A stretch of DNA of 64,000 bases from Epilithonimonas zeae (lineage in GTDB: Bacteria > Bacteroidota > Bacteroidia > Flavobacteriales > Weeksellaceae): the NCBI RefSeq assembly GCF_023278365.1, contig NZ_CP075338.1, positions 434,001 through 498,000 of the forward strand, read 5' to 3'. Of this stretch, positions 37,523 to 47,164 are shown one piece after another. Positions within the stretch are counted from its first letter, which is position 1. Every line of letters starts with the position of its first letter. Under the pieces are notes generated by a model, which saw only the letters and a program-made list of their open reading frames with translations, was not told where the DNA came from and did no database searches. The position numbers and the translations under genes were made by a program.

Positions 37523-39478
37523 TTAATTGGCTTTAGATTTCTCTCCGCTGTTGTTCTGAACTTCTTTTTGTGCGTGCTTGTGAATGGATTCGTTGGATTG
37601 GATATTCATAGATTTCTCACTCACTTCCGTTCTTTCCATTTTTGTTTCGCTGTGAACGTCGCCATCAATCATTTCGGTTAATTTTCCTGTGATGAACATG
37701 CTGGCGTCACCAGCAACAGATGTCAGTTTCATAGCACCGACAGTTTGAGTTGAGTTCATTCCGATACTTTGGGTGTTATTCATACCGATAGTTTCAGAAG
37801 CATTTTGTCCCACACTAGTGGTCATATTTTCTGTAACATTGATGTTCATATTCTTACAATTCAATGTCATTGTTTCCGGAGCAGTAATGTTGATGTTGCT
37901 TCCTGTAGTATCCAGATGAATTTCGTTACCACTTTTATCGGTAATGATAATACTTTCATCTTCCGTAAAAACCACTTTGTGTCCGCTTCTGGTCATAATG
38001 GATTTGACACGGTTATCAACACCACCACCAAGTCCAACACCGCCGTGGAACATTCCGCCCATTACGAAAGGTCTGTCGGGATGGTTATGGACAAAACCGA
38101 CCATTACCTGATCTCCAACTTCTGGAATAGCAACGTAGCCTCTGTTTTGAGTAATCTGATCTGTCCCACCAGCATCAGGACTCATCATTCTGATAAAGTT
38201 AGTAGTGTCGTGCAATTGCCAGTCAAATTTAACTGTGATTCTGCCTTGTCCCTGTGGATCTGTATTGCTGATAACAGTAGCAATTTGAGGTTGTGCTGTC
38301 GGAACTGTAAACTCCGGTTTTGGAAGGAATCCCGTATCGCTGGCAATGGCTTTGAAAGTGCCTTTATAATTCCCTAATGTATCGACATCGTGCGAAGCCT
38401 CAATAACCATTATTCTGGTAAAATAACTGGTTTGATTGCTGTCTGGTTTTCTCATTTCCAAATCTGCAACACAGCCTGGATATAAGAAAGGAATCGAGAT
38501 ATTTCCTGTAACGGTAAAAACTTCTACAGCTTTGCTTCCTGCCGCACTTTCTTGAGAATTAACTACATCTTTATCCGTAACCGCTTTTATTGGTGAAACC
38601 TGTAAAGATCTTGTGTTGAAAATCCCGTTTTGGGTCTGACTATAAGCATTTTTTGCCAGATCACTTTTATGTTTAATCGGCGTTTCTCCGGAAGTCAGTT
38701 TGCTGTTCTGACTGCTGTTGTAGCCGTAGAATTCGGGTTTGGTATGAACCGCTTTGAGTTCTACACGGATGTCGCTGACATTACTTCCATAGATTAATTT
38801 GAGCGGTGGATTTTGTGGTGGCAGTTTACCAAAATGTAATACTTCACCATCGTAATAGAATTGTTCCCCATAAGCTTCCGCCATTCTTGCAAGGTAATTG
38901 TAATGGGTTTCGTTATACTGAACACTGAAAGGAATTTCAGAGAAATCATTCGCATCCACACGTACATCATACTTGCTGCTTCCCAAACCTTCCTTGATTA
39001 ATTGTGAGGCAATAATACTCATATTCACTGGAGATTCTCCACCAAAGCTCTGGATTGTTGGGGCTGCATCCAGCAAAATCGTTGGACTGAAACCGCCAAG
39101 AACAATATTCGGAAGACCACCTTTTTCCTGACTGTATCCAACTCTGGTAATAACGCCTACAAAAGTCCTTTCCGGACTATCCTGGATGTCTTTGTATTTT
39201 TGGACAATTGTAATTCTTTTTCCTAAAAACTCCTGACTGGATTCCAGATTATGGTTTTCCTTATTTCCTAAAGTGTCGTGCGCCAGAATCAGTTCAAACT
39301 CGTGATGTTTAGAGCTGTTTTGTGAAAGCGTGAAATGTTTGTAATGCGAGATTACTTTCCCTTCAATCACAATAATAAGTTTGACAAGACGGTTAATTCC
39401 AAAAATCTGGCTTGATGAGATGGAATTGGCGCTATTGTCCGGTTTGAAACTTTTGGTAGGAGTATTGGAAGTAGCCAT
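37523..39478 (-). CDS. tssI: VgrG / TssI spike protein
   Basis: 651 residues forming the trimeric spike at the tip of the Hcp tube. The N-terminal gp27-like part (about 30-370) contains FVGVITRVGYSQ and FSVQYNETHYNYLARMAEAYGEQFYYDG. The gp5-like OB fold contains PQGQGRITVKFDW and PEVGDQVMVGFVHNHPDRPFVMGG. A C-terminal beta-prism follows with short repeats (SETIGMN, TQSIGMN, TQTVGA). There is no fused toxin domain; the effectors are encoded separately, the first 1 base downstream. Confidence 0.95.
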   Translation of the reverse strand: MATSNTPTKSFKPDNSANSISSSQIFGINRLVKLIIVIEGKVISHYKHFTLSQNSSKHHEFELILAHDTLGNKENHNLESSQEFLGKRITIVQKYKDIQDSPERTFVGVITRVGYSQEKGGLPNIVLGGFSPTILLDAAPTIQSFGGESPVNMSIIASQLIKEGLGSSKYDVRVDANDFSEIPFSVQYNETHYNYLARMAEAYGEQFYYDGEVLHFGKLPPQNPPLKLIYGSNVSDIRVELKAVHTKPEFYGYNSSQNSKLTSGETPIKHKSDLAKNAYSQTQNGIFNTRSLQVSPIKAVTDKDVVNSQESAAGSKAVEVFTVTGNISIPFLYPGCVADLEMRKPDSNQTSYFTRIMVIEASHDVDTLGNYKGTFKAIASDTGFLPKPEFTVPTAQPQIATVISNTDPQGQGRITVKFDWQLHDTTNFIRMMSPDAGGTDQITQNRGYVAIPEVGDQVMVGFVHNHPDRPFVMGGMFHGGVGLGGGVDNRVKSIMTRSGHKVVFTEDESIIITDKSGNEIHLDTTGSNINITAPETMTLNCKNMNINVTENMTTSVGQNASETIGMNNTQSIGMNSTQTVGAMKLTSVAGDASMFITGKLTEMIDGDVHSETKMERTEVSEKSMNIQSNESIHKHAQKEVQNNSGEKSKAN

Positions 39479-39777
39479 ATTTTGTGATTTTTTAGTATTA
39501 AATATCTATTACTTTGTTTAAACTAAACTTGGTCTATGCTTCTATGAAGGCTTTTTTTTGAATATGGAATTTAAAATCAATAATATCAAATCGATAAAAA
39601 ATTATCATTCGCAATTATTTATTGATAATTAATTCGCAACAATCTTCCTGAAATCATAGCAATAATAATGCAATTGTCATCCAAAAGATTGTTAATTAAT
39701 CAAAAATCCTGATGAGTGTGTCCGAAAAGGATGTTCATCAGGATTATTTTTTATTTTAAAGAGAAATAATCAGATGA
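39479..39777. other. Intergenic gap between tssD and vgrG
   Basis: About 300 AT-rich bases. It holds the tssD terminator near 39697-39745 and presumably the vgrG promoter. I see no ORF, and the 13-bp T6SS operator is absent here. Confidence 0.6.
39697..39745 (-). terminator. Terminator downstream of tssD (hcp)
   Basis: An 11-bp stem AATCCTGATGA/TCATCAGGATT enclosing a small inner hairpin (TCC/GGA), followed on the minus strand by TTTTTG. It would separate abundant hcp transcripts from vgrG. Confidence 0.75.
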
Positions 39778-40185
39778 TTATTTAGCACCTGGCCAAACTC
39801 CATCGTAAGCTGAGTTACCATAATCTATTTTCTCTGCACTTACTACAAAGCTGATGAACATATTATCTTCGTTCAAAGCATCATAATCTACTTCGTGCTG
39901 GATAACGTATCCGTTTTCCCACTTCAATGTCGTTAAAGTTCCTTCTTCGTGAGACTTGTTGAAAGTGACTTCACCACTAGTTGGCTTGTACTTTCCATTT
40001 AATAAACTTTCCAAAATTCCTGAATCTTCAGTTGCTTCTACAGTGATTTTGATCAATGCGTTAGAAGGATCTGACGCAACTCTACCGGAAACGTCTGTGT
40101 TTCTTGATACACCGTAATTCAGTTTAAGGATTTTTTGTTCTGCACCGCCGTTGAATTTTAATACGGCTCTTGAATTGTTTGCCAT
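39778..40185 (-). CDS. tssD: TssD (Hcp tube protein)
   Basis: 135 residues with the Bacteroidota Hcp pattern: MANNSRAVLKFNGG, KLNYGVSRNTDVSGRVASDP and GYVIQHEVDYDALNEDNMF. It forms the hexameric inner tube. It has its own promoter region, operator site C and a terminator, consistent with high separate expression. Confidence 0.93.
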   Translation of the reverse strand: MANNSRAVLKFNGGAEQKILKLNYGVSRNTDVSGRVASDPSNALIKITVEATEDSGILESLLNGKYKPTSGEVTFNKSHEEGTLTTLKWENGYVIQHEVDYDALNEDNMFISFVVSAEKIDYGNSAYDGVWPGAK

Positions 40186-40251
40186 GATTTCTAAAATTTA
40201 ATTGTTAATATATTGTATTGTGTATTAGTGTGTTCATTAACTTTTGTATAC

Positions 40252-40259
40252 CAAAGATA
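40252..40259 (-). promoter_or_regulatory. -7 promoter element of tssD
   Basis: TATCTTTG on the minus strand is a perfect TAnnTTTG element about 67 bases before the tssD start. No TTTG lies at the usual -33 spacing; instead operator site C is centred about 36 bases upstream, as expected of an activator-dependent promoter. Confidence 0.65.
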
Positions 40260-40285
40260 GAACCACCTTCCAAAAAAATCAGTAG

Positions 40286-40298
40286 TAGAATTACTACA
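40286..40298. promoter_or_regulatory. T6SS operator candidate, site C (hcp)
   Basis: GTAGAATTACTAC, identical to sites A and B, 101 bases before the tssD start and just upstream of its -7 box. Confidence 0.72.
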
Positions 40299-40342
40299 GT
40301 TTTAGAAAATATTCGAAAGGAAAAAATAATTTATTATCAATT

Positions 40343-40792
40343 TTATTGAGAAATCTGAGCGGGTAAAGTCTGATAATCAACTCCCATATCTTTTACTAAT
40401 AACTTATAGGATTGCGGATTGATAAGGTAAACAGCCATCGAGTCTTTATCAGAATCATTAATCTTCAAATCATAATTCGAAATAATCCTGATTGGAAACC
40501 GAAGAGTGTCTTTTGCGGATTTTACGATTGTGCCAGAATTGATTTTATAGACATTAACATTTTTATCTTCGATTTTAAAATTGTTAATCAACTCAATTGT
40601 GTTAGTTTTTATAACAAATAAACTTTTGTCTGAAGCTTCTTGTGGAGTTAATGTTTTTTTAGGCTGTTCATTTCTTTGATTTTCAAAAAGATCTATCGAA
40701 TAATGATCGGGTCTTTCATATTTTTTCTTGCAGGAAATTGTGAACGATAATAAAATTATCATGTAAAGAATGTAAAAGTGCGCTGTTCTCAT
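40343..40792 (-). CDS. Small lipoprotein, TssQ candidate
   Basis: I start at 40792 (MRTAHFYILYMIILLSFTISC) because this gives a clean lipoprotein signal with lipobox TISC; the ATG at 40825 would add 11 charged residues in front. The mature part is about 125 residues without a recognised motif. It lies between tssC and tssD. T6SSiii loci encode a small lipoprotein, TssQ, in the trans-envelope complex, and this is the only small lipoprotein among the structural genes, so TssQ is likely but not shown. Confidence 0.65.
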   Translation of the reverse strand: MRTAHFYILYMIILLSFTISCKKKYERPDHYSIDLFENQRNEQPKKTLTPQEASDKSLFVIKTNTIELINNFKIEDKNVNVYKINSGTIVKSAKDTLRFPIRIISNYDLKINDSDKDSMAVYLINPQSYKLLVKDMGVDYQTLPAQISQ

Positions 40793-40869
40793 CTCGGTAG
40801 ATTTTAAATGAAAAAGGGAATTCATAACTTATTGTTGCAAATTCCCTTTGTTGTTAATTTTTGTTGGGT

Positions 40870-42231
40870 TTATTCCTGTTGGTATTCAGCATCCCATTCG
40901 TTACCGTCGTCTCCTTTGTGTCCATCCAGCTTTATGACAAAACTTTTTGTTGGGAAGTAAGGTGTCATTCTGATATCCAACCAAACGCGGTCTTTATTCA
41001 CTCTGTCTTGTTCAAATCTTACAATTTTGAATTTCTCAATCAATTTGTCCGGACCTTTGATTCCGTCAAGGAAAGTTACGATTTGTCTTCTCAAATCATC
41101 TTCGTTTCTCGGGTTCCAGTTTTCAAATGCCCTTCTGTTAAGGAAATCGAGTAGAACCTTGGTTACATAATCGAAAACTCTTACAACGGAATAAGTTTGT
41201 AAACCAATGTTATCTCCTGTAAATAATGTTTTTGCGGAGAAAGCCATAATTTTTCCGTACTCATTCACCATTGGAACTAATCCCATTTTTTCAAGTTGAG
41301 AAATTTCACTTTTCTTAAGGTCAAATTTCACGGCATCCACTTCATTGATATTTCCGTGTTTTTTACCAGCGGCAACTTGTGACATCAATGTTTTATAGAT
41401 TTTTCCAGCCATAGAAGTAGAAGGCGGAAGATCCACATTTTCCTCTTCACCCACTTCCTCAGCTCTGCCTCTTCCTACAAGCCAGTTGGTCGTCATAATC
41501 ACATTACTTCTGTGAAGTTCGCCACCAGTAAGATTGGCTGAATGGAAAAGATCCACAACATCATCTGGTTTGTCAAGATTAGCAAAATCTGTTATCAACA
41601 TTACTTTGTTCTCGTTACAGATTTTCGCCCATTTTTCAACGACTTTATTAGAACCCAAATATCCTGGAATTGCTAGGATAGAGTAGTTGTCTCTCAAATC
41701 CAGGCGGTCATAATTTTGCTTGAATTCATCCGCAATAGCATCGATGAAAATCGGATTATCCAAATCTTTCATTTGCTCCAAAGATGCATTCACGATACTT
41801 ACGTTATCGACTTTGTCCAATTCTGTATTCTTGAAGAACTGAGCCATCGTTCTGTACGACGTTTCCAATTCGCGAATCGCAGCAAGACTATTTTTGAGGT
41901 TGGTTTTAAGGTTTTTTTCTGCACTCTGCGCTTTTGTTTTACAGGCTTCTGCCATTTCTTCAGCGGTAGCATTATTTTCCAAAAGTGAAATCCATAAATT
42001 CAGTTTTTGAGCTAAATCTTTTCTTTCGGTTTGTTTATTAGTATCATTTAAGAAGATTTCTTTACGTGCTTTTCTCGTCGGATTCATATTGGCAATCCCG
42101 TCTACAACGGTTTCTATAAAATTGAATCCCCCAACTTTGTTGAGATCGTTAATCGCTGAACCTCTTCTTTGATCTTGCTGTTGTTCTGCAGCCTGCTGAT
42201 TTTGCGGTGCTGCTTGTTGTCTATTGTCCAT
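40870..42231 (-). CDS. tssC: TssC sheath large subunit
   Basis: 453 residues. The Gln-rich start (QQAAPQNQQAAEQQQDQ) is followed by the TssC core: LRELETSYR-type motif AAIRELETSYRTMAQFF, YSILAIPGYLG, VMLITDFANL, then PRNEDDLRRQIVTFLDGI and LDIRMTPYFPTKSFVIKLDG. With TssB it builds the contractile sheath. 14-base gap after tssB. Confidence 0.94.
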   Translation of the reverse strand: MDNRQQAAPQNQQAAEQQQDQRRGSAINDLNKVGGFNFIETVVDGIANMNPTRKARKEIFLNDTNKQTERKDLAQKLNLWISLLENNATAEEMAEACKTKAQSAEKNLKTNLKNSLAAIRELETSYRTMAQFFKNTELDKVDNVSIVNASLEQMKDLDNPIFIDAIADEFKQNYDRLDLRDNYSILAIPGYLGSNKVVEKWAKICNENKVMLITDFANLDKPDDVVDLFHSANLTGGELHRSNVIMTTNWLVGRGRAEEVGEEENVDLPPSTSMAGKIYKTLMSQVAAGKKHGNINEVDAVKFDLKKSEISQLEKMGLVPMVNEYGKIMAFSAKTLFTGDNIGLQTYSVVRVFDYVTKVLLDFLNRRAFENWNPRNEDDLRRQIVTFLDGIKGPDKLIEKFKIVRFEQDRVNKDRVWLDIRMTPYFPTKSFVIKLDGHKGDDGNEWDAEYQQE

Positions 42232-42245
42232 AGTTTTTGTGTTTA

Positions 42246-42692
42246 TTATTTTTCAAGTTCACCTGCTACTTCTTTCAAAACTTCTATCAAAGCATTTTTG
42301 GTTTGAGGATTTTCAAGAATATTTTTTAGAATTTTATTATTCTTCAGTTGTCTCAGTATTTTATTGTACTGTTCTTGTTCGATGCTTAGAGTTTTCAGAT
42401 ATTCTGAGTTTTGAGTCAGATTTTTCGGAGTGAAATCTCCCAATTGCTGAAACCTGAATTCTTCATCTATGTAAGTTCCGTCTTCTGTCTCATGCTGAAC
42501 AGAAATAGAAGGTTGAAAGTGTTTGAAGACATCGTCTACCGATTTCAGACCTTTTACAATTTCCGGAACAAATGGTTCATCTGCTGTAAGTTGACTTACA
42601 ATCAGCGATCTGTTTTCCTGAATTTCTTGGATTGCTTCGTTGGCGTCAACTTTTACTTCGTTTCCCCCAACACCATAATTAAACATTGCCAT
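42246..42692 (-). CDS. tssB: TssB sheath small subunit
   Basis: 148 residues from the ATG at 42692 (MAMFNYGVGGNEVKVDANEA). An in-frame ATG at 42764 would add 24 Lys/Ser-rich residues and touch the tssR stop, so the shorter start is preferred. Visible TssB features are VPEIVKGLKSVDDVFKHFQP and the C-terminal helix with LKNNKILKNILENPQ. It forms the sheath with TssC. Confidence 0.9.
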   Translation of the reverse strand: MAMFNYGVGGNEVKVDANEAIQEIQENRSLIVSQLTADEPFVPEIVKGLKSVDDVFKHFQPSISVQHETEDGTYIDEEFRFQQLGDFTPKNLTQNSEYLKTLSIEQEQYNKILRQLKNNKILKNILENPQTKNALIEVLKEVAGELEK

Positions 42693-42763
42693 ATTATTTA
42701 TTTTTTGTGATTGATTTTCTGATTTTTTACTGAAATATTTTAAAATCTTATTGAATGAAAACA

Positions 42764-45139
42764 TTACAGAGATTCTACTGGTTCGATGGTTGGCATAAAG
42801 AATCTGTTAAGCCAATAAAACTTTTCTCCGTTCTGATCTATGATGATCTTTGGGTTACTTTTATTATTTAGCAATCTGTCTGCCAATGTTTTATATTGTT
42901 TGAAATAGTTTCTTACAATCTCATTGGAAACGACTTTCGGTTGTTTCCATCCACTCAGCTTATATGTAGAAAGTGTTTCTTCCGCTGAGTTATCAAATCC
43001 TGTACTGACAGCGACAGAATAAGCCATAGACTGATTTCTCAGTTTTGATTTATCAAATTTTGTATCGCCGGAGTAATACTTTTTAAGTGTTTTCAGGTAA
43101 GAGTTAATTGCTGATTCCTGACTGAAAGTAGGTGTGAAACTTTTTGTTTCCTGATAAATTTCCTGATAAAAAGCTCTTAGTTTATCGTATTCGGTTTCAG
43201 ACAAAAGAATTCCTTTTTCAACGGCCGGATAACTTTCCTTTAACTCATTGGAAAAAGTCCCTTTGGTTATAAACGGATTGTTATAAGTAATCAACTGCGT
43301 TGTAGTTTCCGTTGGGATAGGTGTTGGTGCATTAGAAAACTGATTTCTGAAATCTGGCTTCACAACCGTTTTGGAACTTCCGACAGCTGATTTGAAATAG
43401 TTAGTCAAAGAAGTATTGACTGTTTTATTATAATCAATAACCTGAGTAATTAAACTATCTAATGATTTAACAAGCAGATTACTGGAATTAATTTCGCCTT
43501 TTCTAGGATAAACAACAAAACCCTGAGCCATACTTGCTTTCGGATAATCCAAAGAATAAACGCCGCCTTCTCCCATTACAAGGTTGTAATTGTTCTTATC
43601 CATAATCATTTTTTGATCAACGATTCTGGCTTTGTCCAATTCTGCAATATTTCTGGCTGTACCTGTTAAAACATTTTCTGAGAATAATACGAAGTTGTTG
43701 TAATAATCAGAAGAGCCTGAAGCGGATTGAAAGAATAGCATTTTTGCACGTGCTTTAGTTAGGTTTCGCATAGCCTCGCTAAGTCCTCCAAAGCTGGAAG
43801 CTGTAGATCCCACAACAATAACGATATTGGTTTCGTCTGAATTATTTTTGATTAATTCTCCAGTAGTTGAAAGTGCTTCTAACAGAGGTTGTGCGCCGCT
43901 ATTACTACAATTTTGATTAGATGTTTGCAAGTCTATAAAAGAATTGATTTCCTCAAAATTATTGCTCAAAGCTGATGGTAAAATATCTTCTCCACAGTTG
44001 TTATTTTTGTAAAGAACAGCACCGTATTTGATGCTTTTAAAATATTTTAATTGGTCTAATTTCAACTGGATATCCTGAAAAACAGATTTAGCCAAAGCAG
44101 AATTCTGAATATTATCCCGGCTGATATCAACAGTGAAGACAATGTTCAGATTTTTGCTTCTGTTAGTTATTTCTTTGAATCTGTCATAATAAACAGGTTG
44201 TCCCAAAACATTATAAACAAAGTTTTTGCTGTAATCCAAAGCATTTGTGAAGAATCTTGCTTTGTTAGAATTATCAACCGTGGAAGGCGAAACCGAAACC
44301 AAATTTTCTATAGCGGTTCTGTTGATTCCGTCAGAAAGTGGAAAGTTGGTTTCTGTAAAAGATCCATCCGGATTTTGTTTATTGATAGCTAAATTATTTT
44401 CATCAGCATAATTGAAATCTGATGAAACTTTCAAAGCAGTTCTGTCGCCCCAATTGGCAATCATATTGGAACTAATCCAACCGTAAACATCTTTGGAAAT
44501 GCTATCGATTTTTAGATTTGGTGATTTTCCGATTAAGAATCTGTTATTAGCTTCGGATTGTTTGTAGATGTAAACTAATTGTCCAACGGCAATTTTTTTG
44601 CTGATAGGTTTTGTGAGATCCGGCGATGAGAAAATCAAGGCAGAATCGCCTTTCATATATTTTGAACCGTTTTTCAAAACATCAGAATTATTTGGAGAAA
44701 TAACCGCTTTTACGTTAAAACCATTATCACTTCTTTTCAAAGAATTGGTCCAAAGCAATAACTGGTCTTTCGGGATCCAACCATAAGTTTTAACTGACTT
44801 GGAAGGGATTTTTTTCATCAAAGCATCAGGATTATATTCTGCAACTTTGATCAGATTTTTAGATTCTTTTTGCTTAACAACTAATAAGGGTTCCAAGAAT
44901 TTGATTTCTTTAGGTGATTTTTCTTCACCCTTATCCATAAAAACAGTGTTGTTGGCACGATCAGAAATTACCACCCAAGGTTCAGCTTTTTTAGGAAATC
45001 CGTCATTCACTTTTACTTGATCTACGTAGCCGTAAAAATCAGAATCTGGTGTTTCCTGAGAAGGAATCCTGACTTGACATCCAATCAAAATATATACAGA
45101 ACCAAAAAGGTAGGCAGCGCTAAGGAAGTTATTTTTCAT
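42764..45139 (-). CDS. tssR: TssR, T6SSiii periplasmic lipoprotein
   Basis: 791 residues with a lipoprotein signal (SVYILIGC). SH3-like segments include VKTYGWIPKDQLLLWTNSL and DVYGWISSNMIANWGD, and a von Willebrand A-like region is near residue 335 (LNIVFTVDISRDNIQ), whose metal site is altered (DISRD). This matches TssR, the large outer-membrane-side component unique to T6SSiii. It lies between tssP and tssB, as expected for the T6SSiii envelope complex. Confidence 0.88.
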   Translation of the reverse strand: MKNNFLSAAYLFGSVYILIGCQVRIPSQETPDSDFYGYVDQVKVNDGFPKKAEPWVVISDRANNTVFMDKGEEKSPKEIKFLEPLLVVKQKESKNLIKVAEYNPDALMKKIPSKSVKTYGWIPKDQLLLWTNSLKRSDNGFNVKAVISPNNSDVLKNGSKYMKGDSALIFSSPDLTKPISKKIAVGQLVYIYKQSEANNRFLIGKSPNLKIDSISKDVYGWISSNMIANWGDRTALKVSSDFNYADENNLAINKQNPDGSFTETNFPLSDGINRTAIENLVSVSPSTVDNSNKARFFTNALDYSKNFVYNVLGQPVYYDRFKEITNRSKNLNIVFTVDISRDNIQNSALAKSVFQDIQLKLDQLKYFKSIKYGAVLYKNNNCGEDILPSALSNNFEEINSFIDLQTSNQNCSNSGAQPLLEALSTTGELIKNNSDETNIVIVVGSTASSFGGLSEAMRNLTKARAKMLFFQSASGSSDYYNNFVLFSENVLTGTARNIAELDKARIVDQKMIMDKNNYNLVMGEGGVYSLDYPKASMAQGFVVYPRKGEINSSNLLVKSLDSLITQVIDYNKTVNTSLTNYFKSAVGSSKTVVKPDFRNQFSNAPTPIPTETTTQLITYNNPFITKGTFSNELKESYPAVEKGILLSETEYDKLRAFYQEIYQETKSFTPTFSQESAINSYLKTLKKYYSGDTKFDKSKLRNQSMAYSVAVSTGFDNSAEETLSTYKLSGWKQPKVVSNEIVRNYFKQYKTLADRLLNNKSNPKIIIDQNGEKFYWLNRFFMPTIEPVESL

Positions 45140-45159
45140 AATTTATTTTTTTAGTTTAT

Positions 45160-46077
45160 TTACTTGCTTTGCTTTACTTCTACTTTGACAACGCAATTTT
45201 GATTGGTGTCCAAAGTGGTTTTCACTTCCTGTATAGAATTATTTTTATCGAACTGCAAACCCATGCAATAGTTGTAGAATGAGTTGTTTTTATCATTCAC
45301 AGTTAGTCCAATGTTATCTTTATTACATAGATAAGTACTGAGAAGATAATTGTAATGACTGTTGAAATTGTTGCCATTGGCAATTTGCTGAAGGTGATAT
45401 TTGAAATCATCATTGATTTTGCTGTAGATATCCGTCACTGTTGGCGCTGTAGCAACTTCGTCATCCAAATCTTCATAAGCCGGAAGAATTTTTATCATAT
45501 GCTGAATAGGCTCATTATCAATATCAGTATATAAAGTCACAATATAATTTCCCGGATTTTTGAAGGCGTAAGTTGCCATTTTTTCTTTAGCATCAATGTT
45601 TCCGGTTTCTCCAAATTTCCAAGTAAATATTTTAGCATCGGGAGAATCTGCACGGAAAAACACATTTTCCAATTGCATTGCCTGGGTCGGAGCATCTATT
45701 CTGGTAGCCGCTTTTGCAGTGTCTGCAGGTTTGGAATAACCTCCTGAAACCAAAACAGGAAAAGACTTGGTGTACTTGTTGTCGATAATTACAGAAACTT
45801 GATAATATCCAGGTTTTTTGAAAAAGTGAGAACCTTTGTTTTTGTCAGAATTAAATCCATCTCCAAAATCCCATTTTCTTGTTTTTCCGAAAGTGGTTTT
45901 GTCTTCAAATGTCAATGTATCGCCCACATTGAGAGATGTTGGATAAACTGCTGCAACAATATCGTCTGAGCTATGGATGACTTTTCTCTGTAACCACAAA
46001 ATAATAATGGCCGCTAAAAGCAAAAGACTTATTACTGCAATAATAATGTTCTTCCTGTTTTTTTGGATGTAATTCAT
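45160..46077 (-). CDS. tssP: TssP, PKD-domain inner-membrane protein
   Basis: 305 residues: one N-terminal membrane helix (IIIAVISLLLLAAIIILWLQ) and two periplasmic PKD-like domains, seen as WDFGDGFNSD...PGYYQVSV (about 68-105) and FTWKFGETG...NPGNYIVTLYT (about 150-190). This is the expected layout of TssP in the T6SSiii envelope complex. 12-base gap to the upstream gene. Confidence 0.82.
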   Translation of the reverse strand: MNYIQKNRKNIIIAVISLLLLAAIIILWLQRKVIHSSDDIVAAVYPTSLNVGDTLTFEDKTTFGKTRKWDFGDGFNSDKNKGSHFFKKPGYYQVSVIIDNKYTKSFPVLVSGGYSKPADTAKAATRIDAPTQAMQLENVFFRADSPDAKIFTWKFGETGNIDAKEKMATYAFKNPGNYIVTLYTDIDNEPIQHMIKILPAYEDLDDEVATAPTVTDIYSKINDDFKYHLQQIANGNNFNSHYNYLLSTYLCNKDNIGLTVNDKNNSFYNYCMGLQFDKNNSIQEVKTTLDTNQNCVVKVEVKQSK

Positions 46078-46089
46078 AATTAAAAGTTG

Positions 46090-46614
46090 TTAGTTATTTT
46101 TCATAAGTAATGCGTTATCTCTTTGCAATTTTTGATTTTTTCTTTCCTTGAAACCAATAGAACAATCTTCAAACTGTTTGGTGAAAATCTTGATGTTTTC
46201 ATTTTTTTTACCCGCGATATTTTTGTCTTCCACATACATTTTGTAGAACTGGGCAATCTGCTTGTAAGATTCTTTTCTTGGATCCGTGATATTCACAGTT
46301 TCGAAAATGTTAGCAATATCATTAATGCTATATCTGATTTCGTTTTCCAAGAGAGGATTTTGATTCTCTACAGACACTTTTTCGATTTTGTTAAAAGTGC
46401 TGTCGATAACAGGTTGCGCAATTTTTTGACGATCATCGAATTTTACTTTTTCTTCCAAGGTCTGGATTGCCAGAATATCAGAATTGTTGAAGGGCGACTC
46501 ATAACGGTACAGAATAATTACTGAAAGCAGCAAGACTGCAAAAAAGAGTAGTCCCAAAAGGTACAAGAAGTAGTATCTTTTTTCTTTGTTAGAAAGGATA
46601 ATTTTGGCTTGCAT
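46090..46614 (-). CDS. TssO-like single-pass membrane protein
   Basis: 174 residues with a short cytoplasmic N terminus, one membrane helix (YYFLYLLGLLFFAVLLLSVI) and a helical periplasmic part. Topology and position between tssO and tssP suggest a second TssO-type component of the envelope complex; sequence resemblance to its neighbour is weak. The alternative is an unnamed T6SSiii accessory protein. Confidence 0.6.
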   Translation of the reverse strand: MQAKIILSNKEKRYYFLYLLGLLFFAVLLLSVIILYRYESPFNNSDILAIQTLEEKVKFDDRQKIAQPVIDSTFNKIEKVSVENQNPLLENEIRYSINDIANIFETVNITDPRKESYKQIAQFYKMYVEDKNIAGKKNENIKIFTKQFEDCSIGFKERKNQKLQRDNALLMKNN

Positions 46615-46625
46615 AGTTTTTTAGT

Positions 46626-47159
46626 TTATTTTAATCGTCTTGCTATTTTTCCACCTGGCTCATTATTTTTGATTTGGGTATTGATTTTTTCTACTTTCCC
46701 CATACATTCATTTAGGTTTCTTATGGCATTTCTTTCTTTAGCAGTTACGTTAATGAGTTCATTTTTGAAAATGGTCATTTTTCCAATGTTTTTAGTCAGC
46801 GTAGAATATTGTTTGAAAGCTTTGCTGCTATCCGCTCCCATAATATTTTTAGTGTCCTGAAGATCTTCCAGAATTGAGTTTCTAAGGAAAATGTCATTCT
46901 GTACCCTGTCTGTATTTAGCAAAGCCATTTTATAGTAAATGGTATCCATTTTAATTTTCAGAAGTTCATTCCTGCTGAGAACATTTTTATAGTCATTCAG
47001 TTCTTTTTGAATTTGTTCTCTCTGAATTGTTGAGCTTTTGAAAAACAGAAAAACAGTTGTTAAGCTGATCGATATTAAAACAATGAATGAAAATATGAAT
47101 CGGATAATTCCGTTTCTTACATCATCTGAGTTCAGTCTTTTTTGTCCTTGTGTAGCCAT
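46626..47159 (-). CDS. tssO: TssO, T6SSiii transmembrane protein
   Basis: I start at 47159 (MATQGQKRLNSDDVRNGIIR); upstream codons lack an ATG and run toward the regulator gene. 177 residues: one membrane helix (FIFSFIVLISISLTTVFLFF) and a long periplasmic helical region with LNDYKNVLSRNELLKIKMD and AIRNLNECMG. This pattern fits TssO of Flavobacteriia. It is the first structural gene after the response-regulator gene, 5 bases downstream of its stop. Confidence 0.78.
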   Translation of the reverse strand: MATQGQKRLNSDDVRNGIIRFIFSFIVLISISLTTVFLFFKSSTIQREQIQKELNDYKNVLSRNELLKIKMDTIYYKMALLNTDRVQNDIFLRNSILEDLQDTKNIMGADSSKAFKQYSTLTKNIGKMTIFKNELINVTAKERNAIRNLNECMGKVEKINTQIKNNEPGGKIARRLK

Positions 47160-47164
47160 GATTT

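Noticed and set aside
37769-38377. 202-codon open frame on the plus strand inside vgrG
   Set aside because: Antisense to the repetitive C-terminal part of vgrG; His/Ser/Asn-rich composition reflects the repeats.
42764-47159. TssJ, TssL or TssM membrane complex
   Set aside because: No DotU/IcmF-type proteins are present; the genes fit the T6SSiii-specific set instead.
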